In this document: positions 9,245 to 17,703 of the stretch, one piece after another
Numbering within the stretch: position 1 is the stretch's first letter
How the letters are laid out: every line of letters begins with the position of its first letter
Program-made: the position numbers and the translations under genes
Notes under the pieces: model-generated
Database searches by the model: none
Told to the model about the DNA's origin: nothing
What the model saw: only the letters and a program-made list of their open reading frames with translations
DNA from: a bacterium
GTDB lineage: Bacteria; Bacteroidota; Bacteroidia; Flavobacteriales; Schleiferiaceae
NCBI GenBank assembly: GCA_016125155.1
Contig: WGMI01000013.1
Coordinates: forward strand, 1 to 64,000
Length of the DNA: 64,000 bases
Direction of reading: 5' to 3'

Positions 9245-9895
9245 ATGGAATACAACAGTGCCCGCCCGGTTTTAAAGCTTTCAGAAAACGGGCGGATCAT
9301 GCAGCAAATGGTCGAGCGGATTGTCTCGATCGAGGACCGCGAACAGCGGAGCCGGGCGGCCCGGCAATTGGTCGAAATTATGGCTTCGCTCAATCCGCAG
9401 TTGCGCGATGCGCCCGACTTCCGCCACAAACTGTGGGATCAGATCCACATTATGAGCGGATTTGCGCTCGATGTAGACGCCCCCTACCCCGCTCCGGCCC
9501 CCGAATCGCTGAGCACCGCGCCCGAAAAGGTGGCCTATCCGCCCAAGTCGATCAAACACCGGCACTACGGCAGCATTTTGAGGCAGATGATTCGCAGCGC
9601 CATGGCCATGGAACCCGATGCACCGGGCCGCGGCCAATTGATTCGCAACATCGCCAACCAAATGAAAAAGAGCTATTTGGTTTGGAACAAAGACACCGTC
9701 GACGACGAGGTCGTCTGGAAAGAGTTGAGCGATCTTTCGGAAGGCATGTTGGTGCGCGGAGAGGGCATGCAGCTTACGCCCACCCAGCAAATGGCGGGTC
9801 AGTTGCCTGCCCGCGACAGCGATTTGCGCAAGCGGGTTCGTCCCAACAACAAAAAGAAGCAGAAGAAATTCAAAAAATATCCGGGGAACGGATAA
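9245..9895 (+). CDS. DUF4290 domain protein
   Basis: A 216-residue cytoplasmic protein without signal or membrane segment. The opening MEYNSARPVLKLSENGR and the following helical stretch with QMVERIVSIEDREQR are typical of the DUF4290 family, which is confined to Bacteroidota and has no established function. The C-terminus is strongly basic (NNKKKQKKFKKYPGNG), which suggests nucleic-acid contact, but that is inference. It lies 48 bases after the helicase and 15 bases before murA, an arrangement consistent with one transcript. Confidence 0.8.
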   Translation: MEYNSARPVLKLSENGRIMQQMVERIVSIEDREQRSRAARQLVEIMASLNPQLRDAPDFRHKLWDQIHIMSGFALDVDAPYPAPAPESLSTAPEKVAYPPKSIKHRHYGSILRQMIRSAMAMEPDAPGRGQLIRNIANQMKKSYLVWNKDTVDDEVVWKELSDLSEGMLVRGEGMQLTPTQQMAGQLPARDSDLRKRVRPNNKKKQKKFKKYPGNG

Positions 9896-9910
9896 ACCAA
9901 CAGAGGCCCG

Positions 9911-11215
9911 ATGGGAACATTTCGAATTCAAGGCGGGCTCGAGCTCCGCGGCAGCATTGAACCCCAAGGGGCTAAGAACGAAGCGCTGCAGGTGTTGTGC
10001 GCCGTCCTGCTGACCGACCAATGGGTGACCATCGAAAACGTTCCGGACATCCACGACGTCAACAAGCTCATCGATCTGCTCGCCGCTTTTGGGGTACAGA
10101 TAGAACGCCCTGCACAAGGGGTGTTTCGGTTTAAAGCCGATTCGATCGATCTCGATTTTTTCCACACCGACGCTTTTCGGGCGCAGGGCAGCGCGCTCCG
10201 GGGTTCGATTATGATTGTAGGGCCCCTGCTCGGGCGATTTGGCAAGGGCTACATCCCCAAACCCGGGGGCGACAAAATCGGGCGCCGTCGCCTCGACACC
10301 CACTTTATCGGTTTTCAAAAACTCGGTGCCCAATTTCGGTTTGAGGCCGAAGAATCGTTTTATGGGGTCGAAGCCAAGCGTCTGAAAGGAGCGTATATGC
10401 TGTTGGATGAGGCCTCGGTTACTGGCACCGCCAATCTGGTGATGGCCGCGGTTTTGGCCGAGGGCACCACGACGATTTACAACGCGGCCTGCGAGCCCTA
10501 TTTGCAGCAGTTGTGTTCCATGCTCAACCGCATGGGCGCGAAGATTTCGGGCATTGGCTCGAATCTGCTCACCATTGAAGGAGTGGAGCGGCTCGGCGGT
10601 TGCAGCCACCGGATTTTGCCCGATATGATTGAAGTGGGCTCGTACATCGGGCTGGCCGCCATGACCCGATCCGCGCTGACCATCACCAACACAGGCTACG
10701 ATCAACTGGGCGTGATTCCCGAGGTGTTTGAAAAACTGGGCATCGCACTCGAGCGCCGCGGAGACGACATCCACATTGCCGCTACCGACCATTACGCCAT
10801 CCAGAGTTTTATCGATGGTTCCATCCTCACCATTGCCGATGCGCCCTGGCCGGGTTTTACCCCCGATTTGCTCAGCATTGTCCTCGTTACCGCAACCCAG
10901 GCCCGCGGCAGCGTCTTGATCCACCAAAAAATGTTCGAGAGCCGGTTGTTCTTTGTCGACAAACTGATCGACATGGGGGCCCAGATTATTTTGTGCGATC
11001 CGCACCGGGCCACGGTAATCGGACTCGATCGAAAAATGCCGCTTCGCGCCACGACCATGACCAGTCCCGACATCCGGGCCGGGGTCTCCCTGCTCATTGC
11101 CGCCTTGAGCGCGGACGGGGTAAGCACCATTCACAACATCGAACAAATCGACCGGGGCTACGAGCGCATCGATGGCCGATTGAATGCGTTGGGGGCTCAG
11201 ATTGAGCGCTTATAA
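9911..11215 (+). CDS. murA: UDP-N-acetylglucosamine 1-carboxyvinyltransferase (MurA), Asp-type active site
   Basis: First committed step of peptidoglycan synthesis: transfers enolpyruvate from PEP to UDP-GlcNAc. It has 434 residues, standard for the family. The substrate-binding AKNEALQ motif is at residues 21-27. The active-site loop reads PGGDKIGRRRLDTH, so the usual fosfomycin-reactive Cys (PGGC in E. coli) is Asp121 here. Asp in this position is known from naturally fosfomycin-insensitive MurA enzymes such as those of mycobacteria and chlamydiae. It follows DUF4290 by 15 bases and precedes the H-NOX gene by 9 bases, so these genes may be co-transcribed. Confidence 0.95.
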   Translation: MGTFRIQGGLELRGSIEPQGAKNEALQVLCAVLLTDQWVTIENVPDIHDVNKLIDLLAAFGVQIERPAQGVFRFKADSIDLDFFHTDAFRAQGSALRGSIMIVGPLLGRFGKGYIPKPGGDKIGRRRLDTHFIGFQKLGAQFRFEAEESFYGVEAKRLKGAYMLLDEASVTGTANLVMAAVLAEGTTTIYNAACEPYLQQLCSMLNRMGAKISGIGSNLLTIEGVERLGGCSHRILPDMIEVGSYIGLAAMTRSALTITNTGYDQLGVIPEVFEKLGIALERRGDDIHIAATDHYAIQSFIDGSILTIADAPWPGFTPDLLSIVLVTATQARGSVLIHQKMFESRLFFVDKLIDMGAQIILCDPHRATVIGLDRKMPLRATTMTSPDIRAGVSLLIAALSADGVSTIHNIEQIDRGYERIDGRLNALGAQIERL

Positions 11216-11224
11216 CCCCTGTTC

Positions 11225-11758
11225 ATGAAAGGCATTGTCTTTACCGAATTCTTCGAGATGGTCGAACGGCGATCGGGCTATAAGACTGTCGATCAACTGA
11301 TTCAGGAGGTGCCCCATTCGCACAATGGTGTGTACACGGCCATTGGCAACTATCCGCACGAGGAGTTGGTGGCTTTTGTGATTCACTATTGCCGACTCAC
11401 TTCAACGCCCATTGAGCAGGTCTTGCGCGAATTTGGCCACCATATGCTCGGGGTGTTTTCTTCGGCCTATCCGCAATTTTTCGACCGCTGTCCCGATGTG
11501 CTTTCGTTCCTCGAATCCGTCGACAGCTACATCCACCTCGAAGTCCTGAAACTCTATCCCGATGCCCAGCTTCCGCGGTTTGACACCCGCCGCATCGGTC
11601 TGGAGTCGATCGAAATGACCCACCGCTCCGACCGGGGCATGAGCGCCTTGGCGTATGGACTCATCGAACAAGCGATGCATCACTATGGGCAGATCGGCCA
11701 GATTGAGACCACCGATCACCCCGAGCATACCGTGTTTCGCATTTCGCTCAACGCCTAG
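11225..11758 (+). CDS. H-NOX (haem-nitric oxide/oxygen binding) sensor protein
   Basis: A stand-alone 177-residue H-NOX domain that should bind haem and sense NO (or O2) and signal to the adjacent kinase. The start MKGIVFTEFFEMVE and the internal REFGHHMLGVF and LKLYPDAQLPRF blocks match the family. The proximal haem ligand is His104 in SYIHLEVLKLYP. Two family positions differ: the residue after the ligand is Leu instead of the common Pro, and the propionate-binding YxSxR motif reads HRSDR (residues 133-137), with His for Tyr. Only 12 bases separate it from the hybrid kinase, the classic H-NOX/kinase pairing. Confidence 0.92.
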   Translation: MKGIVFTEFFEMVERRSGYKTVDQLIQEVPHSHNGVYTAIGNYPHEELVAFVIHYCRLTSTPIEQVLREFGHHMLGVFSSAYPQFFDRCPDVLSFLESVDSYIHLEVLKLYPDAQLPRFDTRRIGLESIEMTHRSDRGMSALAYGLIEQAMHHYGQIGQIETTDHPEHTVFRISLNA

Positions 11759-11770
11759 TCTGTCCCGAAG

Positions 11771-14282
11771 ATGGATGCTTCGCGCGAGGCCCTGCTGAAC
11801 CGGCGCATCGAACGCGAAAAAGCCGCGCGTCAAGAAGCCGAGCGCATCCTCGAAGAAAAAGCGCTCGAACTCCACCGACGCCAACTCGAACTCGAACAAC
11901 TCAACCGGGAACTCGAGCGCCGAGTCGAAGAGCGCACCGCCGAGCTCGAGGCCCAAAAACAGGCGTTTCAGCAGTTGGTGGAGTCGGCGGAGGACATCAT
12001 CTATGAACTCGATGCCTCGGGCTGCTTTCGCTACATCAACCCCGCCGCCCAACGCGTATTGGGTTTAGAGCCAAAAGAATGGCTCGGCCGGCACTTCGAG
12101 GATCTGCTGAGTCCCGACCACAGAGAAGCGGTGTTGGCCGAGGTCGGTCGTTGGATCGAATCACAGCGCGAACAAACCTATCTGGAGTTTTCGGTCCTCG
12201 ATGCCACGGGACGGACGCGCCAACTGGCCCAACGGGTCCGAATTGATTATGTTCAGGGGCAACCCGTCAAAACCACAGCCCTGGTGCGCGATATCACGGC
12301 TTTGAACGCCGCCCAAAAAGCGCTGCGCGAAAGTGAGGAAAAGTACCGGGGCATCATCGAAAACATGGAACTCGGTCTGCTCGAGGTCGATGCCGGTGGA
12401 CGCATTGCGAAAGCATATGATGGTTTTTGCGCCATGACGGGCTACGAGCGAGACGAACTCATTGGGCAGGACCCCATTGCGCTCTTGCTCCACCCTGCCG
12501 ACGTCGACTTTATGAAGCGGCAGGACCAAGACCGTCGCCGCGGTCAACCGGGGGTGTACGAAATCCGCATCCGACACAAAGCCCGGCATTGGATTTGGGT
12601 GCTCATTAGCGGGGCGCCCATTTTCGATTCAGAGGGGGCTCCCAACGGCAGCATCGGCATCCACTACGACATCAGCAATCGAAAAGCGCTCGAGCGCGAT
12701 TTGCTCCTGGCCAAAGAAGAAGCCGACAAGGCCCGCTTGGCTGAAAAGGAGTTCTTGGCGCATATGAGCCACGAAATCCGCACCCCGCTCAACGCGGTAA
12801 TCGGGCTCACGCATTTGCTGGCCACGACCCCGCTCAACCCGGAACAACAAGGACATGCCGAAGACATCCTGAACGCCGCGGAGTTGCTCCACAGCCTGAT
12901 CAGCGATGTGCTCGACATCTCGAAAATAGAAGCGGGAGAAGTGGCGCTTTCCCACGAAGACTTTTCGCTCGAACAGGCGTTGGCCATCCTGTGCCGCACC
13001 CTCGACTTCCGGGCCAAAGAAAAGGGCAACGAATTGACCTACCGGCTCGAACCTGGGGTTCCCGAGCGCATTCGCGCCGACCGGACTACCCTGAGCCAAA
13101 TATTGTTCAACCTGATTGGCAACGCCATCAAGTTTACCGAAAACGGACAGATTGAGGTCGTTTTTCGGGCGAATTCAGCCGCTTCGGAATCCGACCCAAT
13201 ACGCCTCGAATGCACCGTGACCGATACAGGTATTGGGATCGAGCCCAACCAGCTCGAACGGGTTTTTGAGCGGTTTTCCCAAGCCGAAGGGGCCCATGCC
13301 GCCCAGCAGTACGGGGGCACGGGTCTGGGCCTGGCCATTGCCAAACACCTTGTCGAACTCCACGGAGGGTCAATTTGGGCGCGGAGTACCCCGGGTTTAG
13401 GCAGTGTGTTCGGGTTCGAAATCGCAGTTTTTCGGGGAAAAGCGGAAGGCCTCGAACGCAGATGGGGCGCCGCCCAAGACCGGAATCTCAAGGGACTCAA
13501 GCTGCTCCTGGCGGAAGACAACTACCTGAACCGCAAATATGTACTGGGTCTTGCCGACCGCTGGGAAATGGAGGTGACCGAGGCCGCCGACGGTTGGCAG
13601 GCCGTATTGGCTGCGCGCACCCAGAAGTTCGACGCCATATTGATGGATGTTCAAATGCCGCGGATGGATGGGTATGAAGCGGTGCGCCTATTGCGTTCCG
13701 AACCCGACCATCCCAACCTCTTGACCCCGGTGATCGCCCTTACGGCCTCGGCCTTGATCGACGATCGAGAAAAGGCCTTTCAAGCCGGAATGAACGCGCA
13801 CATCACCAAGCCCTTCCGACCTCAGGCCTTGTTCGAAACCCTTGTGGAAGTAATCGGTGCTCGAACTCGATTGAACGAGGAGTCCCCCCCCCGGGGTGTG
13901 GCGTTCGATGGCGCTGCCGGAGGGATTCGATCTCGAGGCCCTCGAGGCCCAGTTCGAATCGGATGTGGGGTATGCACGGAACATGATTCGGCTGTTTTTA
14001 AGTCGGCTACTGCCCGAATACGACCTCGGTTTAAAGGCCCTCGACCATCCGGACATGGCAGCGCGTTGGCTCCATCGAAACGGTCCGGGCTTGGGATTGA
14101 TGGGAATGACCCAATGGGCGAAGACGGCATCCGATTTGGAACGCCGTTGTCAAGCCCCCTCCGCTGCAGATTGGACCCACACTCGATCGGATTTTGTCGA
14201 CTTTCTCGAACGCTGGCGTCAACTTCAAAACAACTTGTCGAAATTGGAAGCCGAACTCGAATGCAGAACCCACTCTTCATGA
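11771..14282 (+). CDS. PAS-containing hybrid histidine kinase with C-terminal Hpt-like domain; frame broken at a C9 run
   Basis: A cytoplasmic sensor kinase, probably the partner of the preceding H-NOX. Order: N-terminal coiled coil (residues ~1-60), PAS (~65-180), PAS/PAC (~190-305), HisKA with His334 in HMSHEIRTPLN, HATPase_c (NLIGNAIKF, DTGIGI, GTGLGLAIAKHL), and receiver with Asp626 in LMDVQMPRMDG. This frame runs to about 13883. At 13884-13892 there are nine C; the continuation with family character is in the +1 frame (13896-14282), an Hpt-like helical domain containing WLHRNGPGLGLMGM and ending TGA at 14282. One C fewer would give a single protein of about 836 residues. As printed, the first frame stays open by chance into the regulator gene, through an Arg/Pro/Gly-rich stretch with no domain character. 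Confidence 0.8.
13884..13892 (+). other. C9 homopolymer at the frame break of the hybrid kinase
   Basis: Nine consecutive C residues followed by GGGG, directly after the receiver domain of the kinase. Upstream coding is in the frame of 11771; downstream domain-like coding is in the frame of 13896. C8 (or C11) restores one frame. It may be a sequencing or assembly error, a slippage-prone contingency tract, or a transcriptional or ribosomal slippage site; the sequence alone does not decide. Confidence 0.75.
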
Positions 14283-14962
14283 TCCGCGCCCTGATTGTCG
14301 ACGACGATTTGCTCTCCAGGGAATCGCTCAAGCATTTGCTTTCGAAAGAGCCCGATGTGCACGTGGAAGGGGTCCTGAGTTCCGCCCTCGAAGCCCGTGG
14401 TTTTTTGCAACAACAATCAGTCGATTTGTTGTTTCTCGACGTCGAAATGCCCGAATTGAGCGGGTTGGAATTGCTCGAGGCATTGAGCGAACCCCCGGCC
14501 GTAGTGCTCACCACCAAAGACGAACGGTATGCGGTTCAGGCCTTTGACCATGCGGTGCTCGATTTTTTGGTCAAACCCATACGCTATGCTCGGTTGATTC
14601 AGTCGATTGAGCGGTATAAAAAAGAGCGAAAAAACCCGGCTTCTAAAGAGGATTTCTACTTGCGCAGCGAGGGCAAATTTGTGCGAATCCCACTCGACGA
14701 ACTCGACTATCTCGAAACCCTCGACGACTATCTGAGCCTGTGGTTGAACAACGGACAGCGCCACTTGGTGCATTCGAGTTTGAAAAAAATGCTCGAAAAC
14801 CTGCCCGAGGACCGATTTATGCGCGTACACCGGTCCTATGTGGTCAACTTAAAACGCATAGTCGACCTCGACGACCACAGTTTGCTGATCGGCAAAAAGC
14901 CCATCCCCGTAGCCCGGGCCTATCGGGCTGCCCTCCGCCAAGCCTTGGTTTTGAAAGACTAA
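14279..14962 (+). CDS. LytTR-family response regulator
   Basis: A 227-residue two-domain regulator. Receiver domain first (MIRALIVDDDLLSRESL; phosphoacceptor Asp54 in LFLDVEMPELSG; Lys in DFLVKPI), then a LytTR DNA-binding domain (DFYLRSEGKFVRIPLDEL, LETLDDYLSL, FMRVHRSYVVNL). The ATG at 14279 overlaps the TGA of the Hpt frame (14280-14282) as ATGA, the usual mark of translational coupling; this supports the Hpt frame as real and this start as correct. It is the likely output of the H-NOX/kinase system. Target promoters are unknown. Confidence 0.9.
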   Translation: MIRALIVDDDLLSRESLKHLLSKEPDVHVEGVLSSALEARGFLQQQSVDLLFLDVEMPELSGLELLEALSEPPAVVLTTKDERYAVQAFDHAVLDFLVKPIRYARLIQSIERYKKERKNPASKEDFYLRSEGKFVRIPLDELDYLETLDDYLSLWLNNGQRHLVHSSLKKMLENLPEDRFMRVHRSYVVNLKRIVDLDDHSLLIGKKPIPVARAYRAALRQALVLKD

Positions 14963-15078
14963 ACGGATCTCGGCGATTCCGAACAAAACGCACCGTTCTC
15001 CGAAAGAGCCCGTCCATTGGCCGAAAAACGGCTCGTGAAGCGTGTTGACAGCGCTTGTTTCGCGGTATAAAACCGAGA

Positions 15079-15891
15079 ATGATGCGCAATTTCGTCTCCT
15101 ACCAATCGACCCAAAGAGCCAAAAAAGCCCCGATCGCCCTCAGCGAATTCGAACAAAATGACCGACTCAACGCGGCCCGAGAAGTACATGCGCTCTTGAG
15201 CCGGCTCGGAATCCACGAGGCCGAATCCGAATCGCCCTTTTCTCCGAGTTCTACTTTAAAAACCCCCGGAGGCATTGCCCGCAGCGCTTCCGCAACCCTC
15301 CTGTTCAGCGGTTGGGGCATGCCCTCAGCTCTGGCGAATCCGGCGGAGGAGGTCCTCCGTGAACTCCTGGCATCCTTCGACTCCGTCGGCGGTTGGGAGT
15401 CGGCGGTTCGGCATTTTGTCTACGAACATCCCGGGGACTACATCCTGGCATTGATGAGCGCCGAGGACCCCCGGAAAATCATTCTCGCCAGCCGCGGGCG
15501 CAGTCTTGAACTCGGACGAACGGGACGCAAAATCATTGTGGGAGGACTGGGATTGGAACCGATTCGGAAAAGCCCGATTCGGGTGCGGCTCAATCCGGGT
15601 CAAATGGCGGTCATTCAAGCCAGTGGAGCAATGCGCTTCGAAGAAACCGGACCTGAACGCCCCGATTTGCTGGTGCGCGAAATTCAATGGAACCGGCAGA
15701 TGATCGAGGCCGGTCTGATGCCCGAAACCCCCTCTAATGCACTCTCTACCGACCCGAAGAACCCCGTTTCCAAAGACCTGCTCATTCTTGACAGCGGAGA
15801 CGGAGGACTGCGGGTATGGTGGAAACAATCCGAATCGACCCAGGGGCCAATCTGTATCTGGAAATGCCTGTCTTACAGTAATCTGGACTGA
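15079..15891 (+). CDS. Divergent GlmS-type glutamine amidotransferase-like protein, catalytic part not recognisable
   Basis: About 270 residues from ATG 15079 (a TTG at 15055 is also open). The middle, from about residue 90 to 200, follows the second half of the class II amidotransferase domain of GlmS: ALANPAEEVLRELLASFD, then HPGDYILALMSAEDPRKIIL, ASRGRSLELG and LNPGQMAVIQASG line up with the family's GAYA..., AAR.GSPLVIG and L..GE.A.I blocks. LLVREIQWNRQMIEAG resembles the MLKEIYEQP segment that follows. The N-terminal catalytic Cys of the family is absent and no sugar-isomerase (SIS) domains follow. It may be a decayed or repurposed relative; the similarity is by eye and modest. A CxxC-free C-terminus ends shortly before the thioredoxin gene. 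Confidence 0.4.
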   Translation: MMRNFVSYQSTQRAKKAPIALSEFEQNDRLNAAREVHALLSRLGIHEAESESPFSPSSTLKTPGGIARSASATLLFSGWGMPSALANPAEEVLRELLASFDSVGGWESAVRHFVYEHPGDYILALMSAEDPRKIILASRGRSLELGRTGRKIIVGGLGLEPIRKSPIRVRLNPGQMAVIQASGAMRFEETGPERPDLLVREIQWNRQMIEAGLMPETPSNALSTDPKNPVSKDLLILDSGDGGLRVWWKQSESTQGPICIWKCLSYSNLD

Positions 15892-15984
15892 TTATCAACC
15901 ACATCTCTTCAGAATTGTCGTCAGGCCGACTCCGGACGTTCGTTTGGATTTGCGAACTTGCATACTCAATCCACTGAGTACAAC

Positions 15985-16536
15985 ATGAACAAAACGCTTC
16001 GAAACGGACTGCTTATTCTGGCCGCCTTTGGGCTCACCTGGGGCGTAAGTGCCTGGAGGAACCCATCCCGAAAGGCCGCCGAGCAAATGGCTGCGCCCAA
16101 CATTGGCGATAAGGCTCCCGACTTGGCTTTTCAGGACCCGAATGGAAAAGTGCGCAAGTTGAGCGACCTCCAAGGCAAAATTGTCTTGCTCGACTTCTGG
16201 GCTTCGTGGTGCCGTCCTTGCCGCATGGAAAATCCGAATGTGGTCAAGGTCTACAACGCCTACCGCAAGGCGGACTTCAAAAACGCCGATGGTTTCGAGA
16301 TCTACAGTTTCTCGCTCGATCAGAAAAAAGACGCTTGGATCAAGGCCATCAAAGACGATGGTTTGGTTTGGGAGAACCACACCAGCGACCTCAAATATTG
16401 GAGCAGCGAAGGGGCGAGGATCTACAACGTCAATTCGATCCCCGCAACCTATCTGATTGACGAAAAGGGCATTATTATTGCCAAAAACCTGCGCGGACCC
16501 GCACTGGAAGCGGCTCTGAAGAAGTTGACCAAGTAG
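15985..16536 (+). CDS. TlpA-like membrane-anchored thioredoxin-fold protein
   Basis: A 183-residue extracytoplasmic thiol-disulfide protein from the ATG at 15985 (MNKTLRNGLLILAAFGL), chosen because the signal anchor begins there; an in-frame ATG nine codons earlier is less likely. After one N-terminal hydrophobic segment comes the AhpC-TSA/redoxin fold: GDKAPDLAFQDPNGK, the active site WASWCRPCR (CxxC), and the cis-Pro loop SIPATYLIDEKG. It probably keeps envelope Cys residues reduced or serves cytochrome maturation; the partner is unknown. A strong terminator follows at 16559-16588. Confidence 0.88.
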   Translation: MNKTLRNGLLILAAFGLTWGVSAWRNPSRKAAEQMAAPNIGDKAPDLAFQDPNGKVRKLSDLQGKIVLLDFWASWCRPCRMENPNVVKVYNAYRKADFKNADGFEIYSFSLDQKKDAWIKAIKDDGLVWENHTSDLKYWSSEGARIYNVNSIPATYLIDEKGIIIAKNLRGPALEAALKKLTK

Positions 16537-16558
16537 TTTACCCTATGGGTATCTCCAC

Positions 16559-16588
16559 AACGGCCCTTTCGAGGGCCGTTTTTTTTTA
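16559..16588 (+). terminator. Rho-independent terminator after the thioredoxin gene
   Basis: A nine-base-pair stem AACGGCCCT / AGGGCCGTT around a TTCG tetraloop, running directly into a long T run. It sits 22 bases after the thioredoxin stop codon and isolates recA on its own transcript. Confidence 0.9.
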
Positions 16589-16652
16589 TGCGTCTGGCGG
16601 CGGTTTTGGTTGATATCTCGCAGAAAGCGGGTTCCGAAGCGCCGAAGTGACT

Positions 16653-16666
16653 GTCTAATTTTAGAC
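16653..16666. promoter_or_regulatory. Inverted repeat upstream of recA, candidate operator
   Basis: GTCTAA-TT-TTAGAC is a perfect six-base inverted repeat ending 25 bases before the recA ATG. An outer imperfect extension (GAAGTGACT...TTC) surrounds it. Position and symmetry suit a repressor site, possibly for the SOS response, but no LexA consensus for this lineage can be confirmed from the window and no lexA gene is present. Confidence 0.4.
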
Positions 16667-16691
16667 TTCGATTCAATACAACCCTAAACGG

Positions 16692-17693
16692 ATGGCCGAA
16701 GACAAGGAAGCGCGCTTGAAAGCGCTCAAGATGACGATGGAGAAACTCGACAAGACCTATGGAAAGGGCGCGGTAATGCGCATGGGCGATCAGGCGGTCG
16801 AGGAAGTGGAAGTAATCCCTTCGGGTTCGCTTGGATTGGACTATGCGCTCGGGATTGGCGGTTATCCGAAAGGTCGGATTGTCGAAATTTTCGGTCCGGA
16901 GAGTTCGGGCAAAACCACGCTCACCTTGCACGCCATTGCCGAGGTGCAAAAACAGGGGGGCATTGCCGCGTTTATCGATGCCGAACACGCGTTTGACCGT
17001 GCCTATGCCGAAAAACTGGGCATTTCGACCGACGAACTCATCATCAGCCAACCGGACAATGGCGAACAGGCGCTCGAAATTGCCGACAACCTGATCCGCT
17101 CCGGGGCCATCGATCTGCTCGTCATCGACTCGGTGGCGGCGCTGACGCCCAAGAGCGAAATCGAGGGCGAGATGGGCGACAGCAAAGTCGGGCTCCACGC
17201 TCGTTTGATGAGCCAGGCGCTGAGAAAGCTCACCGGCACCATCAGCAAAACGGGATGCTGCTGCATCTTTATCAACCAGTTGCGCGAAAAAATTGGGGTG
17301 ATGTTCGGCAACCCCGAGGTCACGACCGGGGGCAATGCGCTAAAGTTCTATGCTTCGATCCGCATCGACATCCGCAGAAGTTCTCAGATCAAAGATGGCG
17401 AGAGCGCCATTGGAAACCGGGCCAAGGTCAAAATCGTCAAGAACAAGGTGGCTCCGCCTTTCCGCCAGGCCGAATTCGACATTCTGTATGGAGAGGGCAT
17501 CTCCAAAACGGGCGAAATCATCGACATCGGAGTGGAAAATGAGATCATCAAAAAGAGCGGTTCGTGGTTTAGCTATGGGGAAACCCGTCTGGGTCAGGGC
17601 CGGGATGCCGTCCGTCAACTGTTGATCGACAACCCTGAACTCTCCGTGGAAATAGAGGGGCGCATTGTGGAGGCGCTGGCCCAACCCGCTTAA
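16692..17693 (+). CDS. recA: Recombinase RecA
   Basis: A 333-residue recombinase that forms filaments on single-stranded DNA, drives strand exchange and triggers SOS autocleavage. It begins [19 protein letters not shown], carries Walker [10 protein letters not shown], Walker [13 protein letters not shown], the L1/L2 DNA-binding loops ([35 protein letters not shown]) and the C-terminal GRDAVRQLL segment. The acidic C-terminal tail seen in longer homologues is missing, which is common in Bacteroidota. It is preceded by a terminator and its own leader with an inverted repeat; the TPR lipoprotein starts 10 bases after its stop. Confidence 0.98.
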   Translation: MAEDKEARLKALKMTMEKLDKTYGKGAVMRMGDQAVEEVEVIPSGSLGLDYALGIGGYPKGRIVEIFGPESSGKTTLTLHAIAEVQKQGGIAAFIDAEHAFDRAYAEKLGISTDELIISQPDNGEQALEIADNLIRSGAIDLLVIDSVAALTPKSEIEGEMGDSKVGLHARLMSQALRKLTGTISKTGCCCIFINQLREKIGVMFGNPEVTTGGNALKFYASIRIDIRRSSQIKDGESAIGNRAKVKIVKNKVAPPFRQAEFDILYGEGISKTGEIIDIGVENEIIKKSGSWFSYGETRLGQGRDAVRQLLIDNPELSVEIEGRIVEALAQPA

Positions 17694-17703
17694 ACTAGCT
17701 CGA

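Noticed and set aside
9281-11146. Long antisense frame across DUF4290 and murA
   Set aside because: Same effect; both plus-strand genes are unambiguous.
11771-14962. A single 1063-residue kinase-regulator fusion
   Set aside because: The middle 13890-14278 has no domain character in that frame, while the +1 frame holds an Hpt-like domain whose stop overlaps a proper regulator start by ATGA.
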